Shown here: positions 55,928-64,000 of the stretch, in pieces | Layout: the number at the start of each line of letters is the position of its first letter | Position numbering within the stretch: the stretch's first letter is position 1 | Source of the DNA: Paenibacillus sp. BIC5C1 | GTDB taxonomy: Bacteria > Bacillota > Bacilli > Paenibacillales > Paenibacillaceae | Assembly: GCF_032399705.1 (NCBI RefSeq) | Contig: NZ_CP135922.1 | Span: 6,572,001-6,636,000 of the forward strand | DNA length: 64,000 nt | Reading direction: 5' to 3' | Notes under the pieces: generated by a model | What the model was told of the DNA's origin: nothing | Seen by the model: the letters and a program-made list of their open reading frames with translations, nothing else | Database searches by the model: none | Made by a program: the position numbers and the translations under genes

Positions 55928-57396
55928 AGCTCTCTCCAGACCTTTGCCAATGCGGCGATACCCGGTCCAATGCGTTCCGTCTCAATACCAGCAAACCCTA
56001 TAATGAATTCCCTTTTGCCATCTGCTGGTTCACTCCCATCCGTCCACAGGTATTCTGTTGAACTAATCTGTATACCAGCGCTTAACGCCGCAGCCACCAG
56101 CTCCGCGGCTGTTTGTGTTGAATCAACTCTGAGCACTAGATGAAATCCGGCATTCTGACCCATTATCTCAACCTTTTCTCCGAAATAATGTCGAATTTCC
56201 TGAATGATCAAGTCATGTTTGCGTTTATAAACGTTACGCATTTTACGAATATGTTTACCCAATTCTCCCTCATGCATAAACACTTCCAACGTACGCTGAT
56301 GAAGACGTGAAGCTGACTGTTCAAACAAAATCGTCTTGTACATCTCCCGAAAAGATACCATCAACTCCTTGGGAAGTACCATATAATGAACACACAGAGC
56401 AGGCGCGAGAACTTGGGAGAATCCGCCCATATAAATCACCCTGCTGCCCTCTAGCAAACCCTGCATGGAAGGAATAGGTCGTCCATGATATCGAAATTCG
56501 CCGTCATAATCATCCTCAATGATGTACGCCCCCGTTTGCTCCGCCCAGTCAAGTAAAGCCACTCTTCTGGCAATGGGCATGGTCATGCCCAGAGGAAATT
56601 GGTGCGAAGGTGAGACACTTATTATTTTCACTCCCAAACGATCCAGTTCTAATATATCTAATCCTGCATCATCTAGGGAGATTGGAACCACTTGATAACC
56701 ATAATTTCGGAATGTGCCCGGCAGTAGCCGATAGCCCGGATTTTCTACGCCAATAGATTGTAGTCCATTCGCGTGAGTTAACGTCTGCACAAGCAAACAC
56801 ATTAACAAGTGCTGCTCTGCACCCAATACAACCTGCTCTGGAGAACAGTTTACGCCCCTGAATTGTCCAAGGTAATTAGCAATTTCACATCGCAGGCCCC
56901 ACTCACCCTGTGGATCTCCGTAGAACAATAATTCCTCTGCCTCTTCGCGCCAGATACGGTTCGCATACTGGTGCCACTTGCCAAACGGGAACAGGCTGAA
57001 GTCATTGCGTGACATATGAAAATCAAATTCGATCACTTTTGTTGGACGAATCACATTTCGCTCTATTTTTCGTTCATGATGGTGGTGTTCATGAATTTGC
57101 ATATCCTTTTGCTCGGTTCTCACCGGAATTTGAATTTCACTATAACGATCCGTGATGGGACGTACCCGATATCCTCTTCGCGGCTGACTGTATACATAAC
57201 CTTCAGCAATTAATTGTTGGTATGCCCATTCTACCGGAGTTGTACTTATGCCCAGCATCTCGGCCAACTTGCGTACAGAAGGCAATTTGCTATGTTCCAC
57301 CAGTTTCCTCTGAATGATTTCCCTTTTGATGTGATCCGAGAGCTGTACGTAGATTGGGATGCTTTCGTTTATCTCCAATTTCGGTAATTGATTCAT
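55924..57396 (-). CDS. MocR/GabR-type regulator with a degenerate aminotransferase domain
   Basis: The start is ATG 57396, five bases after GAGGTGG. The 490-residue protein has a GntR winged helix (residues 10-76: SVRKLAEMLGISTTPVEWAY), a linker containing IHEHHHHERK at 101-110, and an aminotransferase-fold domain (about 125-490). Family motifs ENPGY, SPSHQFPLG and DDYDGEF are kept. The PLP lysine, in the usual FSK at this position, is Gln328 (FSQVLAPAL), and the following Arg is Cys. It therefore should not form the normal Schiff base. It diverges from a GNAT gene, its likely target. Confidence 0.92.
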   Translation of the reverse strand: MNQLPKLEINESIPIYVQLSDHIKREIIQRKLVEHSKLPSVRKLAEMLGISTTPVEWAYQQLIAEGYVYSQPRRGYRVRPITDRYSEIQIPVRTEQKDMQIHEHHHHERKIERNVIRPTKVIEFDFHMSRNDFSLFPFGKWHQYANRIWREEAEELLFYGDPQGEWGLRCEIANYLGQFRGVNCSPEQVVLGAEQHLLMCLLVQTLTHANGLQSIGVENPGYRLLPGTFRNYGYQVVPISLDDAGLDILELDRLGVKIISVSPSHQFPLGMTMPIARRVALLDWAEQTGAYIIEDDYDGEFRYHGRPIPSMQGLLEGSRVIYMGGFSQVLAPALCVHYMVLPKELMVSFREMYKTILFEQSASRLHQRTLEVFMHEGELGKHIRKMRNVYKRKHDLIIQEIRHYFGEKVEIMGQNAGFHLVLRVDSTQTAAELVAAALSAGIQISSTEYLWTDGSEPADGKREFIIGFAGIETERIGPGIAALAKVWREL

Positions 57397-57424
57397 GACT
57401 TCCACCTCATCTGTCCTGTTCAAT

Positions 57425-57455
57425 TTGTCCAAACTGTATATTTGGAAGTATACAG
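57425..57455 (+). promoter_or_regulatory. GNAT promoter overlapped by palindrome, candidate MocR operator
   Basis: TTGTCC (57425-57430) and TATACA (57449-57454) form a promoter with 18-base spacing. The inverted repeat CTGTATA-TTTGGAA-GTATACAG (57434-57455) overlaps the spacer and -10. A second -10-like TATACT lies at 57464. Confidence 0.55.
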
Positions 57456-57508
57456 TATTCAGCTATACTCATGGCATGACGATTTGAACTCACAGGAGGG
57501 AATAACCC

Positions 57509-58090
57509 ATGTCTCAACCAACACCATCCCCACGCATCCCACGTCTGTTGGAAACGAAGCGCATCTATCTGCGTCCATTTGAATCGACTGACGTTGATAC
57601 CTATTTTCCCGGGTTGTTTGACGCCGAGATGCGCAGACTCACCGGGACACAAAACAGCTTCACCCGCCCCCAAGTGGAGCGCTACATCGAAAACGCGTCC
57701 CAGGATGACTCACGCTTGATGCTGCTGATTGCCTTGCAGGAAAATGATCGGGTCATTGGAGAGATTGCCCTGATGGACATGCATACCAAAAATCGCAGTG
57801 GGCACATCCGGATCGCCATTGATCATATAGAGCATCAAGGAAAAGGCTATGGCAGCGAGGCATTGCTGCTTATGCTGGACTATGGTTTCGGCATCTGCAA
57901 TCTGCACCGAATCGAGCTTGAAGTGTATGCCTTCAATCAGCGTGCGATTCGTACGTATGAGAAGCTCGGATTTCAGCGCGAAGGTGTGCGGCGAGATGCC
58001 TTGTATTACAATCATCAATATCACGATGCCATTCAGATGAGCATGCTCGAAAATGAATTTCGAGAGCGGCATGTCAGTAGACTTGGATAA
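57509..58090 (+). CDS. GNAT-family N-acetyltransferase (RimJ/RimL/SpeG-like)
   Basis: A 193-residue acetyltransferase using acetyl-CoA. The acetyl-CoA loop is seen in IDHIEHQGKGYGSEALLLML (residues about 100-119), and LHRIELEVYAFNQRAIRTYEKLGF is the RimJ-like C-terminal motif. GGAGGG precedes ATG 57509. It diverges from the MocR-type gene and is probably its regulated partner. The acceptor (protein N-terminus, polyamine or drug) cannot be read from the sequence. Confidence 0.9.
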   Translation: MSQPTPSPRIPRLLETKRIYLRPFESTDVDTYFPGLFDAEMRRLTGTQNSFTRPQVERYIENASQDDSRLMLLIALQENDRVIGEIALMDMHTKNRSGHIRIAIDHIEHQGKGYGSEALLLMLDYGFGICNLHRIELEVYAFNQRAIRTYEKLGFQREGVRRDALYYNHQYHDAIQMSMLENEFRERHVSRLG

Positions 58091-58103
58091 CGAAGACTAC
58101 GTA

Positions 58104-59405
58104 CTACCGGGAGGGAATCTCTTCTGGTTGGTTTACGTTTCCGGCAAATAACCATGCTTCAGTGGATTTATCAACTACAGCGACCATAAATGGACGATTC
58201 ACATCCATCCTCACCGGATCAGTTGGTGGAGCACTTCCAGCCTGCATCTCTACCAGCGTTGAAGCTGCAGCTACAGTCCCTTGCTCGCTCACCTCCATCA
58301 CCGCACGATGCAGTACCTGACCAATGTATGCTTGCAAGTTCGGCCCGGGAGAAATCATTTCCGTGAAATTAGCGGCATAAGGGTCAAAGGCCATTTCCAT
58401 CCCCATCAGTTGGAACGTCTCTTTCAGGTTCATGCCATACTCCGCACGAAAACGTGGCAAGGACAGCTCAACTAACCTGTATTCGGAGCCGCGATCAAGC
58501 CGTTTTGGGTCATCCAGCAACTGCTGCTGAATCTCATCCAGCGTACGTCCCTCTCGCGGCAAAAAGACCAGCAGATGCATCTGGCCATCTCCGTAAGGCA
58601 GTCTAACCGCCTGCCAATCCTCATTCTCCGAGTATTGGAACTGCTTCTTTTGATGCATCATCCGCACAGATAGTGCCTTTCCATTTGCCAACTTGAATTC
58701 TTCGTCCGTCGTGTACTCTGGGTCAAACTCATCCATCCAGTTACCATCAAATGCGATGGCATTCACCAGAATTATCAGGGCTTCCTTTTCAGGCGGCTCC
58801 TGCATCAAGTTTGGAATCATACCTTCGGTGTGCTGCTTCACCCATTGATTGATCTCTTCCTTTGCTTGTGCTGGTTGTCCATTGAGTGTCCTAATCTCGG
58901 CTTCATACGATTGCTGTACCGTTGTTTGGTACGTTTCCTGTACCGGGATTCCGTCCTTCACCCACATGGAGTTCGCAATACCGATCTGTATCCCTTTTCC
59001 CGAATGGGTCAACAACTGCTGCAAAGCCGCTTGAGAAGCATTCACTTGCTCCATTTCTATCCCCGACCAGCCCATGACCTCTGCCATCTCTCGCCTAGTC
59101 TCACCCACGCTGCCGTTATATGCCATGCCAATTGCCGCCGTAATACTGTAAGGAGAAATCAACAGATTATTCCCATCGGCTTTCTCTTTTGCTCCCATCT
59201 GTTGAAGAATGTGCAGTCCCACGGTGTTCATGGATTGGATTGTTTCGGGTTCAATCTCTTTCAGAGCCGTATTTCGTTCTGACTCGGATAGCTCCTGATT
59301 CGAATTGGAATTCATCTGGTTCGGTTCCCCCTTTGCTGAACAGCTCGTAATGATCAGCCCACTTATACAGCATAATAACAGTAACGCTCCTAACCTTGCA
59401 TGCAT
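58104..59405 (-). CDS. Lipoprotein serpin (serine protease inhibitor family)
   Basis: A 433-residue serpin. The lipoprotein signal ends ITSC near residue 22, followed by a hydrophilic spacer and a serpin fold from about residue 60. The family motifs NSMWV, LVNAIAFDGNW and the hinge EQGTVAAAST are visible; the small residues in the hinge fit an inhibitory serpin. The reactive loop lies in the following MQAGSAPPTDPVRMD stretch, ending at NRPF. AAGGGGG precedes ATG 59405. Bacterial serpins are uncommon; the target protease is unknown. Confidence 0.92.
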   Translation of the reverse strand: MHARLGALLLLCCISGLIITSCSAKGEPNQMNSNSNQELSESERNTALKEIEPETIQSMNTVGLHILQQMGAKEKADGNNLLISPYSITAAIGMAYNGSVGETRREMAEVMGWSGIEMEQVNASQAALQQLLTHSGKGIQIGIANSMWVKDGIPVQETYQTTVQQSYEAEIRTLNGQPAQAKEEINQWVKQHTEGMIPNLMQEPPEKEALIILVNAIAFDGNWMDEFDPEYTTDEEFKLANGKALSVRMMHQKKQFQYSENEDWQAVRLPYGDGQMHLLVFLPREGRTLDEIQQQLLDDPKRLDRGSEYRLVELSLPRFRAEYGMNLKETFQLMGMEMAFDPYAANFTEMISPGPNLQAYIGQVLHRAVMEVSEQGTVAAASTLVEMQAGSAPPTDPVRMDVNRPFMVAVVDKSTEAWLFAGNVNQPEEIPSR

Positions 59406-59602
59406 CTTAATCCCCCTTCATCCGTAATACTCAGATACCGTCATAGCAATTCACTGATTTCCTTTTTTTACTAGACGTACGGTTGAGAAAAAAGGTTACT
59501 TTACACTCATATGCCAAGGTCACCAATTTCTACTGTAATAAACACCATTCAAAACGAGTCAAAACGGTTATATCTATACCATAACGAATGGAGGGATTGC
59601 CT

Positions 59603-60193
59603 ATGATTCCGGCAACGTTGGAACAATTGGAGCAAGTTCGCAAGGAATGCCGCACCATGGTCAAAAAAAGAGCCACCGCTTCCGCCGGTACAACACTCGT
59701 TCCTCTTCCAGGTACAGACGTCCTGGCCGATGTGGGAATGCTCATGCAGCTACTGCCTGCCATTAACAATAAATTCGGATTATCGCAAAAGCAGCTCGAC
59801 GGTATGGACCCTGAGACCAAATCCATGATCTACGGATTCGTCATGTCCATCGGAAGTAAAGTCATTGGACGTATGGTAACCAAAGAACTGGTGGTACAGG
59901 TGCTGAAAAGAGTCGGGGTACGCGTAGCTACCAAATCAGTCGCCAAATTTGTCCCTTTTGCAGGTCAGGGATTGGCAGCCGCGCTCAGCTTCACGGCCAT
60001 GCGGTATGTCGGCAATAAACATGTCGAGGACTGTTATGAGGTCGTAAAACGCATGATTGAGCAGCGTGAATTAGTACCGGGCGAGCCGGCACCTTCTGCG
60101 CTTGAGGAGACAAATGAAGATCCGAAGCTGGAAGTAAAGACGTCATCCGACAACTACGCAGATGTACCTGCGAAGAAGTCTGAAGATCAGTAA
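59603..60193 (+). CDS. DUF697/EcsC-like hydrophobic protein
   Basis: The start is ATG 59603, eight bases after GGAGGG. The 196-residue protein has a Gly/Pro-rich hydrophobic stretch VPLPGTDVLADVGMLMQLLP (about residues 33-52) and a second hydrophobic region KFVPFAGQGLAAALSFTAMRYVG, resembling DUF697-type domains of GTPase-associated membrane proteins. The C-terminal 40 residues are charged. No function is assigned. Confidence 0.7.
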   Translation: MIPATLEQLEQVRKECRTMVKKRATASAGTTLVPLPGTDVLADVGMLMQLLPAINNKFGLSQKQLDGMDPETKSMIYGFVMSIGSKVIGRMVTKELVVQVLKRVGVRVATKSVAKFVPFAGQGLAAALSFTAMRYVGNKHVEDCYEVVKRMIEQRELVPGEPAPSALEETNEDPKLEVKTSSDNYADVPAKKSEDQ

Positions 60194-60355
60194 TTAAATG
60201 AGGCAGATGATTCGTTATAGCAAAGTTAGGGCACCATCGCTGGCATCTTACAATGCATAGCATGATAAACTCCCTCTTGCCCTGAATCGCACACATTCAC
60301 AAATAAAAAGCCGGGATCATGGTCTTACCCCTGTCAAGTAGACAGATAAAAAAAG

Positions 60356-61183
60356 CTATGCTGCCAGTGCGCATCGATATTCAATCGGTGCGCGCTGTTT
60401 GAGTTTGGCTTGAAAGCGTCGGTAGTTGTAATTGTACATATAATCTTCCACGGCTTGTCGAATCTCTACTTCTGAATTACACTGGTTAAGGTACAGCTTC
60501 TCTGTCTTGAGATGCGAAAAGAAGGATTCGATGCATGCGTTATCTAGGCAGGTTGCTTTGCGAGAGTGGCTGCCCTTCACGCCGAATGCTTCTAATCGTG
60601 TGTTGTACGCCTGAGACGTGTATTGGAAGCCCTGATCCGAATGGAGCACGGCTTCTGAAACGTCTCTTTTTTGTGTCCATTGTTCCACCGTATCCAATAC
60701 GAGCTGAACATCGTTCCGTTTAGACAACTGCCAAGCTACAATCTCATTGTTGAACAGGTCTTGAATCACGGACAGGTAAACAAATGTACTTCCATTCGGA
60801 ATATAGGTAATATCCGTCACCATTTTTTGCTGGGGTGCTGTCGCATGAAACTGGCGCTTCAGGCGATTCGGATAAATCACAGATGGCGTATAGCTGGACT
60901 TCTTCCGCTTCTTACGAATTACCGATTGGATCGATAGTTCCCGCATGATTCGCCATACTTTCTTGTGATTAACGTTCAGACCAGCCTCCCACAACGCCGT
61001 TGTCATGCGAGGATAACCAAACTCTCGGTTTGCAAAATGAATAGCCATCATGTGTTCTTTGATCTCACGCTCACGGTCTTGTCTTGCGTCTCGCTGCGGC
61101 TGTGTTGCTCGCCATTTGTAGTAACTGGAACGGGGTATTCCTGTAATCGATAATAGGCGTGTAATGCCATGCGAGCAGCGCAA
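60356..61183 (-). CDS. IS3-family transposase OrfB (DDE domain)
   Basis: The 275-codon frame encodes the catalytic half of an IS3-family (IS150-like) transposase, with the DDE integrase core: VTDITYI (first Asp), HSDQGFQYTS (second Asp) and SFFSHLKTEKLY (Glu). The frame stays open upstream to the slippery site in orfA, so it should be made as an OrfAB fusion by -1 frameshifting; the first codon listed is a TTG with no ribosome binding site. Confidence 0.9.
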   Translation of the reverse strand: MRCSHGITRLLSITGIPRSSYYKWRATQPQRDARQDREREIKEHMMAIHFANREFGYPRMTTALWEAGLNVNHKKVWRIMRELSIQSVIRKKRKKSSYTPSVIYPNRLKRQFHATAPQQKMVTDITYIPNGSTFVYLSVIQDLFNNEIVAWQLSKRNDVQLVLDTVEQWTQKRDVSEAVLHSDQGFQYTSQAYNTRLEAFGVKGSHSRKATCLDNACIESFFSHLKTEKLYLNQCNSEVEIRQAVEDYMYNYNYRRFQAKLKQRAPIEYRCALAA

Positions 61184-61215
61184 TTCGTCTATGATATCGT
61201 AGTTCTCCCGTTGGC

Positions 61216-61536
61216 TCAGCGCTTCTCCTTTACTAGATTTGGATACCGCTTTTTTAAATAATCCACCTGTGCTTGAAGGTAATCCCGTTCTTCTTCTACA
61301 CTGCTAAAGGCAGTACGAGGACGTCCTTTCATTGGATTCGGAACATTGTTTTTTCGCTCATCAAACACTTCCCCGTTTTTCCATTTTTTTACCCACACCT
61401 TCAGTTGTGAACAGTTTCGAATTCCTTCGCGATCAGCGACCACTTTGTAACTTGAAGAACCTTCGACATAGGATCTAACTGCATTCAATTTAAACTCTTC
61501 GGTATACGTCTGAAATGTTTGTCCTTTTTTGGCCAT
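61216..61536 (-). CDS. IS3-family OrfA (helix-turn-helix)
   Basis: A 106-residue HTH_Tnp_1 protein starting at ATG 61536 after GGAGGGG. It binds the element's ends. YTEEFKLNAVRSYVEG is the opening motif, and the C-terminal KKRYPNLVKEKR leucine-zipper-like tail covers the A-AAA-AAG slippery site at 61255-61249 at which ribosomes would shift into orfB. Confidence 0.85.
   Translation of the reverse strand: MAKKGQTFQTYTEEFKLNAVRSYVEGSSSYKVVADREGIRNCSQLKVWVKKWKNGEVFDERKNNVPNPMKGRPRTAFSSVEEERDYLQAQVDYLKKRYPNLVKEKR
61249..61255 (-). promoter_or_regulatory. Programmed -1 frameshift site A-AAA-AAG
   Basis: The heptamer lies in the zero frame of orfA as TTA AAA AAG, the standard X-XXY-YYZ arrangement. 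Shifting one base back joins the orfA frame to the open frame of orfB. Confidence 0.75.
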
Positions 61537-61656
61537 AAAAATATCCCCTCCAAGTGTCACTTGAACCCTCATGATAACATGAAGGTTTTTTTAAGTGTCT
61601 ACTTAAAGGGGATAATACCACCCGGCTTTTTATTACTATTTCACCATAAACTGCGA

Positions 61657-63537
61657 TCAGATCGCCTGTGGCTGTTGCTCCGTAAACTGACTGTTGTACA
61701 GATCCGCATAGAAACCTTGTTTCTCCATCAGTTCCTCATGATTACCCTGCTCAATCACGTTACCATGATCCATAACAAGAATCAGGTCGGCTCCGCGTAT
61801 GGTGGATAATCTGTGGGCAATGACAAAGCTGGTGCGATCTTTCATCAGATCATTCATCGCTTTCTGGATGAACACTTCGGTCCGAGTATCCACGCTACTC
61901 GTTGCCTCATCCAGAATCAGAATAGCCGGATTCGCGAGAATGGCTCTCGCAATCGTCAGCAATTGCTTCTGCCCCTGTGAAATGTTCGAGGCTTCTTCAT
62001 TCAGCACCGTGTCATATCCATCAGGCAAGGTACGAATGAAGTGATCGGCATGGGCCGCATCGGCTGCCTTGATGACTTCCTCTTCCGTTGCCCCTTCTCG
62101 GCCATAGGCGATGTTGTCACGGATCGTCCCGTTGAACAGCCATGTGTCCTGAAGTACCATCCCAAACAGGCTGCGCAGCTTGCCGCGTTCCATGTCCACG
62201 ATATTAACGCCGTCAATCGTAATTTGGCCGTCCTGAATTTCATAGAAACGCATCAGGAGGTTGATTAGCGTTGTTTTACCCGCTCCAGTCGGCCCAACAA
62301 TGGCCACCGTCTGCCCCGGTTTTACATCAATATTCATATTATGAATGAGTAACTCATCCGCTTTATATCCAAAATTCACACCATGGAATGCAACGGCACC
62401 CTGTGGATACTGCAATTGTACTGGTTTCGAAGACTCTGGAACCTCTTCCTCTTCATCCAGCAATTCAAATACCCGCTCCGCCGAAGCGATAGTGGACTGA
62501 ATGATATTCGAGATGTTGGCAATCTGGTTAATCGGCTGAGTGAACTGACGGGAGTACTGTGTGAATGCAAGGATATCCCCGATGGAGATGGCACCACGTG
62601 TAACAAAGATCCCGCCGACCACGCAGATCAGCACATAACCAAGGTTACCTACAAACGTCATCAGTGGCATGATAATACCTGAGATAAACTGGGCTTTCCA
62701 ACCGGATTCATACAGCTCTTCGTTCACTTTTTCGAACTGTTCTACCGAATGTTCTTCCCGTCCAAAGGCTTTAACCACCTTGTGTCCGGTGTACATTTCT
62801 TCGACATGGCCGTTCAATTCACCAAGTGATTTCTGCTGGCCTGCAAAGTGTTTTTGCGAACGGGATGCCACCAGCATAACTACTACCACGCTTAATGGCA
62901 GTGTCAAAATGGTAATGAGGGTCATCCATGGACTAATGGTCAACATCATGATGATAACCCCGACAATGGTAACGACAGACGTAATGAACTGCGCCAAACT
63001 TTGCTGGAGCGTATTACTGATGTTGTCCACATCGTTTGTCGCCCGGCTTAATGTTTCACCGTGGGTACGGGAGTCAAAATATTTCAGCGGCAGCCGTCCA
63101 ACCTTGGCACTGATCTGCTCACGCATATCATATACAACTCGTTGAGCAACACCAGCCATCAAGTATTGCTGAATGTACATGAACGCTGCACTAAACAGAT
63201 ACAGTCCTCCAAGCAGATACAAAACCTTCATCAAGGCAGGAAAATCAATCCCGGCCCCCTGCACACCCTGAAGGATGGCAATGGCGCCTTTACTGAGAAT
63301 ATCCGTACCTTCCGCCATTACCTTAGGACTGATAATGCTGAACACAGTACTTAGAATCGCAGCGACCAGCACACCCAGCAATCTATAGCTGTGGGGCTGA
63401 AGATAACGCATCAAACGCCGCAGTGTACCTTTGAAATCCTTCGCTTTCTCCACGGGAGCCCGCATGCCCATTCCGCCTCCGGGATGTCCCGGCCCGCCAG
63501 GGGGACGAGGTGACTTGCGTTCTGTACGTTCACTCAT
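61657..63537 (-). CDS. Heterodimeric ABC exporter subunit (YfiC/LmrD type)
   Basis: A 626-residue ABC exporter half-transporter: six transmembrane segments (about 50-340), then a nucleotide-binding domain with Walker A GPTGAGKTT, signature-like ISQGQKQLLTIARA (the canonical LSGGQ is altered) and Walker B ILILDEATSSVD. Its start overlaps the stop of the upstream partial ABC gene (ATGA), so the two half-transporters are made together. An unusually Gly/Pro-rich N-terminal arm (GGPGHPGGGMGM) precedes the membrane domain. The altered signature fits asymmetric heterodimeric drug or lipid exporters. Confidence 0.92.
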   Translation of the reverse strand: MSERTERKSPRPPGGPGHPGGGMGMRAPVEKAKDFKGTLRRLMRYLQPHSYRLLGVLVAAILSTVFSIISPKVMAEGTDILSKGAIAILQGVQGAGIDFPALMKVLYLLGGLYLFSAAFMYIQQYLMAGVAQRVVYDMREQISAKVGRLPLKYFDSRTHGETLSRATNDVDNISNTLQQSLAQFITSVVTIVGVIIMMLTISPWMTLITILTLPLSVVVVMLVASRSQKHFAGQQKSLGELNGHVEEMYTGHKVVKAFGREEHSVEQFEKVNEELYESGWKAQFISGIIMPLMTFVGNLGYVLICVVGGIFVTRGAISIGDILAFTQYSRQFTQPINQIANISNIIQSTIASAERVFELLDEEEEVPESSKPVQLQYPQGAVAFHGVNFGYKADELLIHNMNIDVKPGQTVAIVGPTGAGKTTLINLLMRFYEIQDGQITIDGVNIVDMERGKLRSLFGMVLQDTWLFNGTIRDNIAYGREGATEEEVIKAADAAHADHFIRTLPDGYDTVLNEEASNISQGQKQLLTIARAILANPAILILDEATSSVDTRTEVFIQKAMNDLMKDRTSFVIAHRLSTIRGADLILVMDHGNVIEQGNHEELMEKQGFYADLYNSQFTEQQPQAI

Positions 63538-64000
63538 GCGATCTCCTCCTCTGTCAGCTGGGAGGATACAATCTCGCGATACACTTCATTGTGCTCCAGC
63601 AGCTCTTTATGTGTTCCCGAACCAACAATTTGTCCCTCATCCATAACCAGAATGCGATCCGCATCCATAACCGTACTTACACGCTGAGCTACGATTAACA
63701 CTGCTGCTTCAGTCGTTTCGGACTTCAGGGCAGCACGAAGCTTGGCATCGGTTTTGAAATCGAGAGCCGAGAAGCTGTCGTCAAAAATATATACTTCCGG
63801 ACGGCGAACCAGTGCGCGTGCAATGGACAAACGCTGCTTCTGTCCACCGGAAACGTTGTTACCTCCCTGCGCAATAACGCTGTCGTAACCGTCTTTCATC
63901 TCCGTGATGAAGTTCTCTGCCTGAGCCGTTTGAGCGGCTCGAACAATCTCCTCCATCGTGGCGTCATCCTTCCCGTGGCGGATATTCTCCGCGATCGTTC
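63534..64000 (-). CDS. ABC exporter half-transporter, C-terminal part (gene continues past the window)
   Basis: The frame is open through the right edge; 155 residues are visible, from TIAENIRHG to the end. The signature VSGGQKQRLSIARA and D-loop context FDDSFSALD are present, the Walker B acid position being Asp rather than the usual Glu. The partner's signature is altered (ISQGQ) while its Walker B has Glu, the expected division of labour in a heterodimeric exporter. Stop overlaps the partner's start. Confidence 0.9.
   Translation of the reverse strand, partial: TIAENIRHGKDDATMEEIVRAAQTAQAENFITEMKDGYDSVIAQGGNNVSGGQKQRLSIARALVRRPEVYIFDDSFSALDFKTDAKLRAALKSETTEAAVLIVAQRVSTVMDADRILVMDEGQIVGSGTHKELLEHNEVYREIVSSQLTEEEIA

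Larger units (their letters stand above)
60320..61620 (-). mobile_element. IS3-family insertion sequence, 1301 bp
   Basis: The ends are 25 bp inverted repeats starting TGGTCTTACCCC and TGGTATTATCCCC and both ending AAGTAGACA, with 20 of 25 bases equal; the element therefore begins TG and ends CA. It holds overlapping orfA and orfB on the minus strand with an A-AAA-AAG slippery site (61255-61249). No target duplication is visible next to the ends. Both frames are intact, so it may be active. Confidence 0.85.
60302..61634. terminator. Bidirectional terminator split by an IS element
   Basis: The arms AATAAAAAGCCGGG (60302-60315) and CCCGGCTTTTTATT (61621-61634) are perfect complements of 14 bases. 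Removing the 1301 bp IS between them leaves a hairpin with a four-base loop, ATCA (60316-60319). Originally it would have terminated both the DUF697-like gene and the ABC exporter operon. Confidence 0.8.

Noticed and set aside
60302..61634. Target-site duplication around the IS
   Set aside because: Bases next to the ends (ATCA on the left, CCCGGC on the right) do not match as a 3-5 bp direct repeat.
1..64000. CRISPR arrays, tRNA or rRNA genes, prophage modules, restriction or toxin-antitoxin systems
   Set aside because: No regularly spaced repeats, cloverleaf-like sequences, rRNA-like tracts or phage, nuclease or toxin protein families were seen on either strand.

Overview
The window looks like a chromosomal segment of a low-to-mid GC Firmicute, most likely Paenibacillus (inference). 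The reasons are strong AGGAGG-type ribosome binding sites, frequent GTG/TTG starts, many carbohydrate-active enzymes, LplABC-type sugar importers, a PadR-DUF1700-DUF4097 module, a bacterial nitric oxide synthase, a lipoprotein serpin and a MocR regulator. No rRNA, tRNA, CRISPR array, prophage or replication origin was seen. Both ends cut through genes.

Layout. 0-14.5 kb holds an intracellular GH3 glycosidase, a Rieske-fused flavin oxidoreductase, the PadR/DUF1700/DUF4097 envelope-stress-type operon, and a set of small metabolic genes (SDR, XRE-cupin regulator, VOC protein, esterase, LigB-type dioxygenase, CDF transporter, quinone reductase with divergent AraC regulator, membrane protein). 14.8-18.7 kb is a polyamine importer operon, potABCD. 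18.9-23.5 kb holds an MFS transporter, a NUDIX remnant, nitric oxide synthase, Dps and a HAD phosphatase.

23.6-30.7 kb is a purine salvage locus on the minus strand. A PotD-like lipoprotein, nucleoside hydrolase, two permeases, an ATPase and adenine deaminase form a probable nucleoside/purine uptake and breakdown operon. The nucleoside hydrolase gene is bracketed by two copies of a ~150 bp nested palindromic repeat. A third copy lies at 14.5 kb and a shorter relative sits in the operon leader.

31.5-43 kb is a fructan/sucrose locus: a secreted multidomain GH32 enzyme, fructokinase, cytoplasmic GH32 and an LplABC-type importer, with a divergent LacI regulator. Four copies of one direct-repeat motif lie in the control region between importer and regulator. 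43.2-47.4 kb is the iron-uptake system EfeU-EfeB-EfeO behind a clear Fur box.

47.6-64 kb holds a Yip1-like zinc-ribbon protein, a DUF3105 protein with a Met/His-rich N-terminus behind two palindromic operator-like sites, a chemoreceptor, a second nucleoside hydrolase-like gene, MMPL exporter/TetR, a MocR regulator that lacks the PLP-binding lysine, a GNAT, a serpin, an IS3-family element sitting exactly in the loop of a bidirectional terminator, and a heterodimeric ABC exporter that runs off the end.
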